Shown piece by piece: positions 38,424 through 50,159 of a stretch of DNA of 64,000 bases. Under the pieces are notes generated by a model. The model saw nothing but the letters and a program-made list of their open reading frames with translations. It did not search any database and was not told where the DNA came from. Both the position numbers and the translations under genes were made by a program. Origin of the DNA: Colletes latitarsis (taxonomy: Eukaryota > Arthropoda > Insecta > Hymenoptera > Colletidae); NCBI RefSeq assembly GCF_051014445.1, contig NC_135136.1, positions 28,538,001 to 28,602,000 on the forward strand, read 5' to 3'. Position 1 is the first letter of the stretch. Each line of letters starts with the position of its first letter.

Positions 38424-38931
38424 TACAGGGTGTTCGGCCATCCCCGGGGAAAAATTTTAATGGGGGATTCTAGAGGCCAAAATAAGACGAAAATCAAGAA
38501 TACCAATTTGTTGATGTAGGCTTCGTTAAAAAGTTATTAACAATTAAATTCAAAAATTTCAAATCGTTCAGGAAAAATTATTTTCGGTTGCGGGGGTCAA
38601 TTACAATCATTTTTGGTCATTACACATATCCCCGAAATCCTACGCACTTCAGAGAAAAAAATTCCTTACCGAAAATCTAATTAGGTGCCTAAATTTTTCG
38701 ATGAAAAAAAGAAATTTCAAATCGTTCTGAAAAAATTATTTTCGGTTGCGGGGGCAATTACAATCACTTCTGGTGAATACACATACCTCCGAAATCCTAC
38801 CCGCTTTCTAGAAAAAAATTCAGGACGGGCGGAACTTTAAACATTAATAACTTTTTAACGAAGCCTACATCAACAAATTGGTATTCTTGATTTTCATCTT
38901 ATTTTGGCCTTTAAAAACCTTCAAAACTGTA
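38424..38931. mobile_element. TA-flanked modular MITE, copy d (right tip rearranged)
   Basis: Starts TACAGGGTGTTCGGCCATCC after TA (38422-38423) and has two interior modules. The right tip has lost the GGTGGCCGAACACC block and reads AACTGTA. It inserted into the duplicated flank of the pacifastin-like gene, because the 28.6 kb copy lacks it. Confidence 0.85.
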
Positions 38932-39282
38932 TAATACGATCTATTAATAATCGAACGTACTGAAGAACTTTATTTTCAATACTGTAATTATATAAGTGTT
39001 ACTGGAAAATCCAGATGACATTACGCGATGTGTGACCAGCTAAGATGGCAACTTAGATTAAACAGGAGCCACAACTAAGTCGCTACAACTTCAAGGAGCA
39101 GGATACGAAGTAACGATACAAAATATTCGTACAATTGTTTCAAATGTCGTCAGGAAACACTGAAAATTTCAATAGAAAGCACAAACATTATAAAGATTTT
39201 CACGACTGTTTTCTGCGTGTATAACTTGTAAAATATTGGCGACAGTTTATGCATAAAGTTGATAAATCGTTTAGAGAAAAAT

Positions 39283-39392
39283 GTGAGAGGTTATCGATAG
39301 GTTGACAATAAAATTGTGGATGGACAATCTATATAATGTGAAAGGTTATCGATACGTTGACAATAAAACTGTGGATGTACAACCTATATAAA
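39283..39392 (+). repeat. 55-bp promoter tandem duplication
   Basis: Two units, 39283-39337 and 39338-39392. Each contains GGTTATCGATA-GTTGACAATAAAA and a TATATAA box. The homologous promoters at 29.0 and 52.9 kb have only one unit. Confidence 0.9.
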
Positions 39393-39418
39393 GTCAATGG
39401 ATCAATTATGTCGTCAGT
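39385..39418 (+). promoter_or_regulatory. TATA box and TCAGT initiator of the pacifastin-like gene
   Basis: TATATAAAG begins at 39385 and the arthropod initiator TCAGT is at 39414-39418, about 31 bp apart. This puts the transcription start near 39416, some 29 bp before the ATG. A second upstream TATATAAT (about 39330) comes from the tandem duplication. Confidence 0.75.
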
Positions 39419-39444
39419 GAAGACACATTGAACGAACGAGAAAC

Positions 39445-39786
39445 ATGTCGACGAAATTTTTTGCTTTCCTCTTGGTGTTCGCCATCGTGAGCTCGGTCGC
39501 GAACGGCGAGGATTCTGGTGAGTTTTCCATTGAAAACTTAAAGCACTACGCATCAACGAATTCTGTGGCCTCACCTTCTTATCACCTTATCGCTTAATTT
39601 TTAATTTATTATTTTAAAGGAAAGAAATGCATGCCGGGCAAAAGTTATTTCGATGGATGCAACTGGTGTTACTGTCACAAAAGTGGATTTATAGGTTGCA
39701 CTGAAGTCGACTGTTCAGGAAATCCGGAAATTAACACTTTGAACCCTCCTGAAGAATTCTGGCAACCTGTTACACCCGCAGCTTGA
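39445..39786 (+). CDS. secreted pacifastin-like protease inhibitor 1 (two exons)
   Basis: The coding exons are 39445-39517 and 39620-39786, with intron GT...AG in phase 1, giving 79 aa. Residues 1-21 are a signal peptide with core FFAFLLVFAIVSSV. The mature peptide has six cysteines at 28, 38, 41, 43, 51 and 56, in the pacifastin light-chain pattern C-x9-C-N-x-C-x-C-x7-C-T-x3-C, predicting three disulfides. Family members inhibit serine proteases outside the cell. By comparison with characterised members, the P1-P1' pair after CT is Glu53-Val54, which is unusual for a trypsin or chymotrypsin inhibitor. A Pro-rich tail (NPPEEFWQPVTPAA) follows. AATAAA lies at 39983-39988. It is nested in a KLF intron on the opposite strand. 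Confidence 0.9.
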
Positions 39787-39982
39787 TTTATCGAACTGTC
39801 ATGGATTCTACGACTGAAACGTCCAACATTCCATGTTAAGGAAAACTGACAAACACAATTGGATAACCTTCGACAAAGACTAGTAAGAACGACTTAAACG
39901 ATGCATTTCAAATTGTTACCGCGTAAGCTTTAATCAATAGTTATTATTTTACACTTCGCTGAGATAGAAACTGTCATGTACG

Positions 39983-39988
39983 AATAAA
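39983..39988 (+). terminator. poly(A) signal of pacifastin-like gene 1
   Basis: AATAAA about 200 bp after the stop codon, in AT-rich DNA. Confidence 0.6.
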
Positions 39989-40136
39989 ATTTTAGTTCAG
40001 AAATTGAAATTGACGTATCGTATTATTTTTGTCACTGTTATTACAACCTAAATAACATTAGGATGTTTCGAGGAATATTGTACGTTAGTCACTTTGTTTT
40101 TTACTAACTCTGAACTATTTATCGAAGGAAAGTATA

Positions 40137-41317
40137 TACAGGGTGTTCGGCTACCCCTGGGAAAAATTTTAATGGGGGATTCTAAGGGCTAAAATAAGAC
40201 GAAAATCAAGAATACCAATTTGTTAATGGAGGCTTCGTTAAAAAGTTATTAACGTTTAAAGTTCCGTCCGTACTGAATTTTTTCCTCGAAAATGCGCAGG
40301 ATTTCGGGGGTATATCTATTCACCAAAAATGATTGTAATTGATCTCCGCAACCGAAAATAATTTTTCCAAAACGATTTGAAATTTTTTTTTTCGTCGAAA
40401 AATTTCACACCTTCTCGAATTTTTTTCTCGAAAGTACGTAGGATTTCTAGGGTATATGTAATGACCAAAAATGTTTGTAATTCACCCACGCAACCGAAAA
40501 TAATTTTTTCAGAATTAATTAAAAATTTTTTTTTCGTCGAAAAATTTAGGCACCCCTGTTGATTTTTCTTAAAAATTACTTTTTCATTTTTAGTAATTTT
40601 GTTTGACGCCCTACAGAAAAGTTGTCTAATACTTTTTTGTAGGTACCCATGAGTTCTACTTCAGAAAAAAGTTTCATTGAAATATATTCACAATTGTAGG
40701 AGTTATGACTGTTTGAAAATTGGACCATTTTTATGGGGTTTTTCTCATTTTGCGTGGTCAAGGACCAACTTTTCGAATATTTTTATAATTGCTACATATT
40801 CTACTTTAAAATACGCGTTGTTTGCTTTTTTAAACATTAAAATCGTCCAATCCGTCCAGAGGTTATGACGTTTTAAAGATTCGAATGAAATTTTCGGGCA
40901 ACATTTCTGGCCATAAATTATATTTTCGATTAGGAATTTTTTTCTTGAAACTGAGTAGGATTTCGGGGGTATGTCTGTTGACCAAAAATGCTTGCAATTG
41001 ACCCCTGCAACTAAAAATAATTTTTCCAAGGCGATTCGAAAGCCTTTTTTCTCACCCAAAACTTTCAGCACTTACTCGAATTTTTTTCTCGAAAGTGGGT
41101 AGGATTACGGGGGTATGTGTATTCACCAAAAATGATTGTAATTAACCCCCGCAATCGAAAATAATTTTTCCAGAACGATTTGAAATTTTTGAATTGAATT
41201 GTTAATAACTTTTTAACGAAGCCCCCATCAACAAATTGGTATTCTTGATTTTCATCTTATTTTGGCCTTTAGAATCTCCCATTAAAATTTTTCCCAAGGG
41301 TGGCCGAACACCCTGTA
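40137..41317. mobile_element. TA-flanked modular MITE, copy e (1.2 kb, complete)
   Basis: Starts TACAGGGTGTTCGGCTACCC and ends GTGGCCGAACACCCTGTA, with TA on each side. The interior contains several family modules plus a longer central block (GGACCATTTTTATGGGG, GTAGGTACCCATGAG) that also occurs in copy f in the opposite orientation. Confidence 0.92.
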
Positions 41318-41337
41318 TATTAATAGATTGTAGGTGT

Positions 41338-41818
41338 AAAACTTTATCCCTAATAGTGGATTCTGAATATATTCGCGATGGTACACAAACTTAGAAAGTA
41401 GGTATAATATGTTCCACATTTTTTAGAGCTTTTCATACAATGTTCCAAAGAAGGCCTGACCTAAAACGCCGACAAATAAATTTACGTATTCTGAAATTAC
41501 ACTTACAAAAAGGGGTCACTCGATATTTTTCTTCTCCTGTTTATGGCTCAATTTTATATTATCGAGCAAAATGACTACTTCACATTTATTTACAGCTTTG
41601 ATAAATTTAGTGAAAGATTTCGACTGAAAATGTGTATTATAATACAAAACCGCGCGATGTAAAATTCATGATATTACACGGGTTTGATTCTTATAATCAA
41701 CTTTTCTATTTAATGATGTACCACCATAATTAGGCTAACTGATAATGGTGAATACAAGAGTTCTTTTGCCGAACAGTAGTCGTTCGAACGGCGAAGAAAG
41801 AAGAATGCTGGTTAATTT
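41338..41818 (+). repeat. segmental duplication A'
   Basis: Partner of 37680-38173. Shared landmarks include GGATTCTGAATATATTCG, ATTTTATATTATCGAG and GATAATGGTGAA. Confidence 0.8.
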
Positions 41819-42198
41819 ATGGGGCGAAGGATGGCGAGCAAAAGTTCGGAACAAAGCGTTCCCTTCTCGCGGATTTCATGGGCCGTCACCGAAATGGCTA
41901 CCAAGAACGGGTTAGACGGTTCCTCCGGATGATGTACGTCGGTTGTTCAACTTTGTCTTGGCTCGATAAAAAGAAGCGAAGACGCATCGAACTGCGGTCA
42001 ATCAATCTTATCCCGACGCCTGGTGAAACTCGTTCCGCGACCAAATTCGTACGTGGCCGTCGATTGTCCCTACGTTGAATCGCGGGATGCAGTTAAAGGA
42101 TAATTTAAAGTATAGAACGAAACTCGGGATTCAATACACCGGGCCACAAGTTTTCAAAAATTCTCAGTAATTCTTACAAATCGGAACTTTCGTTATTA

Positions 42199-43056
42199 TT
42201 CGGTTGTTCGGAAAGTAAGTTCGTTTTTCTCCTAGGCGAAAAGGAACAATTTTCTTATAATATACAAATATTTTATTGAATTGTGTACTGGTCATTTTGG
42301 TCCAACATCTTTTGTCATCTTCCTGGTAGTAGCATGATTCCATGCTCATAAAATTTCTGACCTTTATTTATAAAAAAACTGATGCAGGTGATTTTTGACA
42401 TCGTCGCTTTAAGTAAATGTTTTATTGTTTAAGAAATTTTTTAAAAACCGAAACAAGTAATAATCCGATGATGCCGGATCTGGCGAGTATGGGGGGTGTG
42501 GTAGCACATCGAATTCAAATTGCAATAGCTTCTGACGAGATACAAAACTTGCGTGAGGTCTGGCATTATCATGGTGGAACCAAAATGTCGAAACGAAACA
42601 AAGTTGTTTCATGTGATCACAAACGGTCAAATTCGACAAATTTAACTTCTTTACAATTTCTCGTGTTGTTACTCGTCGGTTTGTTAACTGACTTTCCAGA
42701 ACGTGAGCCCCATCTTCGACATCAAAATTGCAGGAACGAAATTTTGCGAACGAGTTTTGGCATTGCCATTCTGTTAAAACATCTTCTCCCTACGCGTCAC
42801 ACAATTTTATTCTTGCTTGAACAGCATTCTTACCTTTTCGATAATAAAAAAGCAAAATATGCCGAAAATGCAGCTTCTGATTTTCCATATTTGACGGGAC
42901 ACCAAAGGAACACAATTGCACAGAAACAAACAAGCCTTGACGTGTCAGTTGTGAAAATATATAATGAAAATACGGTTTAGAATAAAATTGGCTGGTTAAA
43001 AACACAATTAACATCTCTGTTGGTAAGAAAACGAAACTACTTTTCGAACAACCCAA
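42199..43056 (-). mobile_element. mariner element, internally deleted
   Basis: The terminal inverted repeats contain TTGTTCGGAAAGTAAGTTCG and, on the opposite end, TTGTTCGAAAAGTAGTTTCG. TA flanks both sides (42197-42198, 43057-43058). At 858 bp it is shorter than a full mariner (about 1.3 kb). It lies between duplication A' and MITE X copy 2. Confidence 0.85.
42409..42888 (-). pseudogene. mariner transposase relic (DD34D)
   Basis: It begins with ATG at 42888 and an N-terminal helix-turn-helix (MENQKLHFRHILLFYYRKGK), interrupted by a stop near 42,790. After a deletion and frameshifts it resumes with HHDNARPHASF and HPPYSPDPASSDYYLF. These carry the second and third catalytic Asp, with 34 residues between them. 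The first catalytic Asp region is missing. It cannot make an active enzyme. Confidence 0.85.
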
Positions 43057-43092
43057 TATTTTGAGGATACGGTAGAACGTCAATTTCCAAAC

Positions 43093-43502
43093 TACTAAGT
43101 ACTCTGCGAATTTTTATGCAAATTCATATCTTTGTTAATAGAATTAATGAAATCTGAACTTTTGTAGAGGGTTGTCTCAACCCCTAAATGTAATAATTCG
43201 TATCTTATTTTAAGTATTTTTCATATTTTTGCACATTAACACGTTCGCTGCGAACTTTCTTGACCTTTGTGTTTTTTGATAATCAGTTCATTTGTTACTG
43301 ATAAATAAATAATTATTCTCCAAATCCTATAAAGTGTGTACGTCTCATGTTTTATATCAACTTCTACTTAAACTACCAAACTAGTCGTCCTCGGTGAACA
43401 TCCACAATATTTGCGACGCAGCGAACGCGTTAAGTGCATTCTGTAGTTTTTAGAGAATTAAAATTTCCCACTAACGAATAAACATCTGCAGTCTGCTAAT
43501 AA
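43093..43502 (-). mobile_element. MITE X copy 2, interrupted by a TTAA element
   Basis: The reverse complement matches 13509-13690 on both sides of a 190-bp insert (TACAGAATGCAC on one side, CAAAAATATGAAAAATAC and GAGACAACCCTCTACA on the other). Confidence 0.75.
43240..43429. mobile_element. piggyBac-like TTAA MITE (190 bp)
   Basis: The tips CACGTTCGCTGCG and CGCAGCGAACGCG are inverted repeats (12 of 13). TTAA is duplicated on each side (43236-43239, 43430-43433). The uninterrupted MITE X at 13.57 kb has a single TTAA at the same point. The piggyBac assignment rests on the TTAA target preference. Confidence 0.85.
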
Positions 43503-44509
43503 GGAAACAAATTTTTGAATAATCGATCTACCAAATTTGCAACTATGTAATAAAATGATTACTACTGCTATAGTCAACGCAAAGCAAGTTACCCTGTTCA
43601 AAGACATTTACCTAATTATAAATTAATATTTTTTTACTAAATATCACGATCGAACAAGGGCAAGGAACATGCACAAATAAAACTTTTTAACAGTCAGTTC
43701 CACAAAATTTGTAACTATCTCAAAAAGCTTCAAATTCCCTGTTTCTGAAGATCGCCGTTTTGAGTGAAAAGTCGACACCCGCGCAAAATATTTCCGTACT
43801 CTGCAAACAATGCATAATCGCGCGCTACGCGAACTCTATCGAACGTGTAGTTACGGTTCCATAAATTTTTGAAGAACCGTGAATATTTTACGTCTCCAGT
43901 CCGGTGTAACCCCTGAAGGTGCCGTGGTGAAATTTAAGGTGCCATAATTCTTCGAGGACGTTCGTAACGGGTCCCGCGGTAAACAAAGTCGCGGATACGG
44001 ACGATTTTCTATAAATTCGTCCTGGATATAAATTACGCGATCGCGACGGGACACGCTCTGGTCCCGCTCGTCCGCGCCCGAGGAATTCACGCTACCGCTT
44101 CTCTACGCTCCCGGAGCCGGAGAATTCGCGTTTCAACTTGACCGGATAAAACAGCGCCGGTGCCCACTGACGCATCCCCAGTCGGGCTATATTTCATCGG
44201 AACGAAGCCCGGCCTCGCACGCTTCGTGCCGTAAACCAGGCCCGCAGCTCGGTGTTTAAACTGGCATAAATCCGCTTCTACTCGCGATAATCCGACTCGC
44301 TCCTATCTCGATCTGCGCCTGGTCGACGAAGAAACGCAACCCTTGCCTGGCGATTTTCCGATCCTCGACTTCTCGGCGAAGTCACTTGCAATTCGATTCT
44401 GCGAATCTACAGGGTGTATCGTCCGAATTAAACCTCCAACACGCTGTTTTCTATTTTTAATTCTTTAACCGAACGGAAACAATACAGTCCTACGTCGTTT
44501 CGAAACGTT
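43503..44509. other. KLF intron, GC-rich island, no supported gene
   Basis: 43,800-44,400 is GC-rich with short overlapping frames. A lone TA-type tip (CTACAGGGTGTATCG) lies at about 44,409. Confidence 0.4.
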
Positions 44510-44524
44510 CGAAACACTATGTTT

Positions 44525-44802
44525 ATTTATTTATTATTTATATATAAGGTTTTACGGCGCACAACATCGCGGTCATAAGCGACGGGTTTCTGCGTTGGTT
44601 TTAGACTTTGTGGAAGAGGCTGGTTTTGTTAAGAAATTCAATGATATTTATTAGATGTTCTCCGGACGTAAGGGCCGTGTCAGGATTGATTTTATATTTG
44701 AGTCGCTGGGTAGAAAGTTTTTGGCACTCATATAAAAGGTGATGCACTGTAAGTGGGACTTCGCAACAGAGGGGAGGGTCGGTCTTCTTTATGAGAAATT
44801 CA
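44525..44802 (-). mobile_element. LINE 3' end with perfect 15-bp target duplication
   Basis: The minus strand encodes the C-terminal end of a non-LTR retrotransposon protein: LCCEVPLTVHHLLYEC (a Cys-Cys-His-Cys knuckle-like motif), then IIEFLNKTSLFHKV and a stop. A short 3' UTR and a TA/TAA-rich tail at 44,525-44,545 follow. CGAAACACTATGTTT is duplicated at 44510-44524 and 44803-44817. The copy is truncated to about 280 bp. MITE copy f starts a few bases later. Confidence 0.88.
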
Positions 44803-44822
44803 CGAAACACTATGTTTGTCTG

Positions 44823-46529
44823 TACAAGGTGTTCGGTCACCTCTGGGAAAAATTTTAATGAGCGATTCTAGAGGCCAAAATAAGACGAAAATGAAGAATA
44901 TCCATTTCTTGACTGAGGCTTCGTTAAAAAGTTATTAAAAAATTAAATCAAAAAATTTCAAATCATTCTGAAAAAATTATTTTTGGTCGCGGAGATCAAT
45001 TATAATCATTTTTTGTGAATATACACATCTTCGAAATCTTATCCACTTTTGGGAAAATAATTTGGGTAGGTGCTAAAATTTTTCAGCGAAAAAAAAATTT
45101 TTTCTAATCACTCTAAAAAAATGATTTTCGGCTGCAAGGATCAATTGCAATCATTTTTGGTTATTATATATACCACCGAAATTCTACGCATTTTCAAGAA
45201 AAAAATTCCTTACCGAAAATCTAATGTGAGGCCAGAAATACTCTCCTGAAATTTCATGCGAATATTTAAAATCTCATAGCTCCTGAACGGATTGGCCGAT
45301 TTTAATGTTTCAAAATACAAACAACGCATATTTTAGTGAAGAATATGTAGAAATTCTGAAAATATTGAAAAAGTTGCGCCTTGACCCCGTAAAAAGAGAA
45401 AATCCCCATAAAAGTGGACCAATTTTCTAATGGCCATAACTCCTACAATAGTAAATATATTTCAATGAAACTTTTTTTTGAAGTAGAGCTCATGGGTACC
45501 TATAAAAAAGTACTAAACAACTTTTCTATAGAGCGTCAAACAAAATTACTAAAAATCGACAACAAAGGGACAGGTGCTGAAAATTTTCGGCGAAAAAAAA
45601 GACTTGCGAATCATCTTGGAAAAATTATTTTTACTTGCAGGGGTCAATTGCAAGCATTTTTGGTCAACAGACATATCCCCGAAATCCTACTCAGTTTCGA
45701 GAAAAAAATTCCTTACCGAAAATATAATTTCTGGCCAGAAATGTTTGCCCGAATTTTCATGCGAATCTTCAAAACGTCATAACTTCTGAACGGATTGGAG
45801 GATTTTAATGTTCAAAAAGCCAAACGACGCGTTTTTTAGTGTAGAATATGTAGCAATTATAAAAATATTCGAAAAGTTGGTTCTTGACACCGCAAAATGA
45901 GAAAAACCCCATAAAAATGGTCCAATTTTCAAACAGCCATAACTCCTACAATTGTGAATATATTTCAATGAAATTTTTTTCTGAAGTAGAGCTCATGGGT
46001 ACTTACAAAAAAGTATTAGACAACTTTTCTGTAGGGCGTCAAACAAAATTACTAAAAATGAAAAACGAATTTTTAAGAGAAATCGACAGGGGGTAGGTGC
46101 CTAAATTATTCGACCAAAAAAAAAAATTTTTAATTAATTCTGAAAAAATTATTTTCGGTTGCAGGGGTCGATTACAATCATTTTTGGTCATTACACATAC
46201 CCTCGAAATCCTACGCATTTTCGAGAAAAAAATTCCTTACCGAAAATCTAATTAGGTGCCTAAATTATTCGATGAAAAAAAAATTTCAAATCGTTCTAGA
46301 AAAATTATTTTCGGTTGCGGCGGTCAACTATAATCATTTTTAGTGAATGGACATACCCCCGAAATCTTGCGCATTTTCGAGAAAAAAATTCAGTACGAGC
46401 GGAACTTTAAACGTTAATAACTTTTTAACGAAGCCTCCATCAACAAATTGGTATCCTTGATTTTCGTCTTATTTTGGCCTCTAGAATCCCCCATTAAAAT
46501 TTTTCCCAGGGGTGGCCGAACACCCTGTA
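44823..46529. mobile_element. TA-flanked modular MITE, copy f (1.7 kb, longest)
   Basis: Starts TACAAGGTGTTCGGTCACC and ends GTGGCCGAACACCCTGTA, followed by TA. The interior holds a block of about 500 bp twice in tandem (CCATAACTCCTACAAT...TCAAACAAAATTACTAAAAAT at about 45,430-45,555 and 45,937-46,059) plus several of the short modules. Open frames inside are by-products of the repeat. Confidence 0.92.
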
Positions 46530-49500
46530 TACTATAACTTGCATCTGCTATCGTTTTAAAAGCAATTTCCACGACTATAAAATCTCCTTGTGAGCTAGAA
46601 TAGAGGTAAAATAGTCCTACGTCGTTTCAAAACGTTTGAGATAATAGTAGAATAATATAATTTTCTCAAACGAAACTAGATTAAACAATTTTTTCGAATC
46701 ACATTTTACTAATCGAAAGCACCAATTTTTTAGAATTGATTTAGTTGTCGGAAATGACACGTCGCGTTGATTGTTTACGATCATATTGTTCCGCGAGTTA
46801 AAAGCTACACTTGACTGGTACCTCGCGAACATCTTGATTACGGAACAATACACGGATTTTCCCAGCACGAACGAGCTATTCTAACGTTTTGTTTCTGTTA
46901 CCTTGCAAAGGACGGAACAGATTACGACATACAACTGGAATAGAATTACAATATAATAGAAACTCTGACCACGGCCTATTGCTAATTGCGAAGGATTAGT
47001 AGAATCGGTAGAGATTGCAGAGCAGAAACGTTATCTTTGGAACTAGTGTAATTGATCTTCTTGAAGACCTCGCAAATAAAGATCTCTTAGAAGCGGAAGA
47101 ACAAGAGGATATTCCAGTTGAAACTCTTGGACATGCTTTCGTTTCAAAGACCTTGACGAAATATGTTGTCGGATTAAAAAGCAATTTTAATTTCCAATTC
47201 GTAAAATGTTTACTTTGATATATAAGATATCGATCAAAACCCTTTTAATTTGAAGAGTTGAAGCAAAGCATGATTAAAAAGAGATTGGGAAACACTGTGC
47301 CAGATGATAGCAGTCAAAGAATTTATTCCCTTCCTCTAGGGTGGAAGAAAGACGTTTAGCTATAAAAAATCCACATTGTTTTAAATTCTGGAGTAATTCC
47401 AAAAAGCGTTTACGAGTGCATTTGTAACCTATGTTGAGAACCACTGACGTGGAATTTGTCTCGAGTGTAAATAGTATCTGGCTTATTTCCTGATAATTCC
47501 CATAGAATGGTTTCCCCAGCGTCCGAACATCTGCCGCGTCGCGTATTCCCGAATGGATCATTGTTTCAAAATGGAAGTCGTAAGCGCGCAGTTCGTTGGA
47601 AAGGCGAAGAAGGAACTGGAAAGTACATTTGTCGTGAAGTATTGCTGCAAGCTCGCGGCAGTTCCTCCGCGGGGGGCCCTGACATGCGGGTACCAATGTA
47701 CATCGGTGCGTGCGCAAGTGCGTAGTTCCTTGTATGTGGAAGTCGTCAGCGTTGCGCGTACATTGAGACGGGAATAGACAACCAACGGGCCGAGATTTAT
47801 GCGAAACGCGAAGTATAACTATCGGTTAACGGCACTGCGACACGAGAGGACGGACCTCGATTCGCGGAGGTGGTGACGATTTCACGGTACACGTGATCTA
47901 CACGAAGGATCTCGAGGTGCTATTATTGGCATCGATCAACAAAGGTTTCCTAGCTTCGCTACTCGATAGATCATAAGAGTAGAATTTTTTCACAAGCTTT
48001 AATCCACGCGACGTTTAAACCTTTAAAGTTATTTTTAAATTCTGTAAAAACAGGACGTTCGAAAATTTAATTTTGAAGTAAGAAAACAGAGGAGCAACGA
48101 CAGTAGTCAAATAGTAATGTAACCAAGAAATACAAAATGTAATAGAATTTTAATCCTTAATGATTTTGACCAAATTATTAAACGAATGAATTTGTTACTT
48201 ATTCATTAAGAAAATCGTATCCTAAGTTAATATAGATAATATAATACATATTTCAAAGACTTTTAAAATTTGCAACACGATCAAAGGTTTTCAAAATTTT
48301 CACGACCATCAGGACTAGTCATATTTCTAATATTTAGTACATTTATTCTATCATAATAGATTTAGATAGATATCAGCTGGTCGCGGCATAATTTCTTGTA
48401 AGTGCTAGTACATCATCCTTAGTCATAGTCATCAACATTTCATTTTGTACTCTTAATCAATTAAAAAACCTTTGTTCTCTCTCTCCCCTAATCCTTTCTA
48501 TGAATCTTGTAGCACATTATATAAAGACACATGCAACGCTATATCTATTTAACCTTGGGATAACCTTAAAAAGCTCTATGAGGGTTACATGTAAATTTTT
48601 TTATTCAAACCTATACATTTTATTGTCTATTCTTATAGCTGATATTGAAACGTTTTCATTTTGCATTAGTTAATGTTTAAGTATCGTTTGTTTGAAAAAT
48701 ACGATTGTTTTTAATGATAAAATTATATATGAATGTTGGATTTTCAGCAATATTAGAAAATATCTATAATGTACATTAAATGGAAGGTTCGAAATTATAA
48801 TCGAAATGTTTATGTACATTTGTCGGTTTATATGGTTTTAATTTGTTCTTTAATATTGTACGAATAATCCACTCGTTTGTTTGGCATACTCTATTGATAG
48901 CTGCTACTATTCTAACAGGTATTGTAAGGTAATTGAAAAACATAGCCAATACATTTATCTCGTTATTTTTTGTTCAAGTATGATTTCAGTGTTTGTCTTT
49001 CTTCACAGTTTCAGATTTTTAGAAAATAACCATAATTTTTTACCATCGATGGAATCGATTTTACTTTATTTAGATAGCGTTTATGAAACACTATACATTA
49101 CATTGTATATTAATTTGGCAATTCAAATTTTTCTTTCAATGTAAAAGGCATTTTTATTATGTTTTTTTGTAAAAGGAAAATAAATAAATAAATATCTCAA
49201 AAACTAATTGATCAATGTAAATGAATCTTTTTTTATATTATAGAGTACACTTTTCTGCAGGTAGTGAACCTCTAATATTTTGAGTTTTTTTAAATTTACT
49301 AACTTTTATAAAATGTAGAATTGTGAAAAAAATGGTAAAACAATGATTTCTAACTTTAAGGTGGCAGAAAACAATAAAAAAAATTATTTTTTCCACTTTT
49401 GAAGGTTTACTGCTTCGAAAATTTCATGCAGTTTAAGAATATGTACGACTTTTTTGTTTTAGATTTACAGTCGAGGAGCTACAACGCCCGCAACTCAACA

Positions 49501-50015
49501 AGAATTTCTCGAGGACTATGATGACACGCGGCTTGTTTACTCTGAATGTTTATATAAAATAAAAAATTTTATAATTTTTTATGTCTATAAAGGATGCATA
49601 ATAAAATGGCAAAACCACAGATTGATGTCTTGTTTAGTTTGTTACAAAAAAAATCTTAAAAAATGACCTTTTTCAAGCGTACGAAACCAGAACCTCCCTT
49701 TAAGAGTTTTAGTCTTAGTTTTATATCTGTAAATACGAAATTCAATATCTCAGCATATCTTTTGTAAGTGTTCTCTGTACTCGAAGCAAATATTAATTAA
49801 GAAACTAAAGAAATATACATCTATACAGCATCTGCAAATTCTTAAAAAAATGCGACATACAAAGATCATATGTATTTGTTAAATATATTTTTAAAATCTG
49901 TAATTTATGAATTATAAAATCTATATATGATAATTATGTGAACCTGTATGATCCTGTATAAGAAGTGTAAGTAAGCTCTGATAAAAAAAATTCGCTAAGT
50001 GTCGTGCTGTCGACA
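46530..50015. other. KLF intron, mostly AT-rich, two weak open frames
   Basis: 46,980-47,220 carries an acidic plus-strand frame (SVIDLLEDLANKDLLEAEEQ) with no ATG. 47,274-47,717 carries the minus-strand frame listed separately. 47,860-50,000 is AT-rich with no repeat ends or domains. Confidence 0.4.
47274..47717 (-). other. unidentified open frame, 147 codons
   Basis: An uninterrupted minus-strand frame. The first ATG is at about 47,573 and would give roughly 99 residues. It includes RTLGKPFYGNYQEISQILF and KRFLELLQNLKQCGFFIAK. I do not recognise it. It could be an exon or a relic, but no splice partners or promoter were identified, and overlapping plus-strand frames exist. Confidence 0.25.
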
Positions 50016-50159
50016 ATGGAAAAGACATTCGTGAGCGTACGAGAGCAAATTAAACGAGATTTACAGCGGGTGCACGATCTCGTCCTATTAAGCTCTGGAT
50101 GTGCTTATACTTTCGATGAAATATGGCACTACGTAACCATCGACCCCATAAGCGAGTAG
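50016..50159 (+). CDS. candidate small protein, 47 aa
   Basis: The ATG at 50016 has a favourable insect context (GACAATGG). The frame reads MEKTFVSVREQIKRDLQRVH, then a hydrophobic and aromatic half with FDEIWHYVTIDPISE, and stops at 50157-50159. AATAAA follows at 50199-50204. The segment has higher GC and balanced codons in an AT-rich neighbourhood. I do not recognise a family, and no promoter is evident. It may be a terminal exon, a relic or chance. Confidence 0.3.
   Translation: MEKTFVSVREQIKRDLQRVHDLVLLSSGCAYTFDEIWHYVTIDPISE

Noticed and set aside
42417..42980. 187-codon plus-strand frame
   Set aside because: It runs antisense to the mariner transposase relic, whose minus-strand motifs are unmistakable.
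45414..46096. Open frames with similar peptides (VELMGTYKKVL) in MITE copies e and f
   Set aside because: The similarity follows from the internal tandem duplication and from homologous MITE copies. Frames end at module boundaries and lack any known domain.
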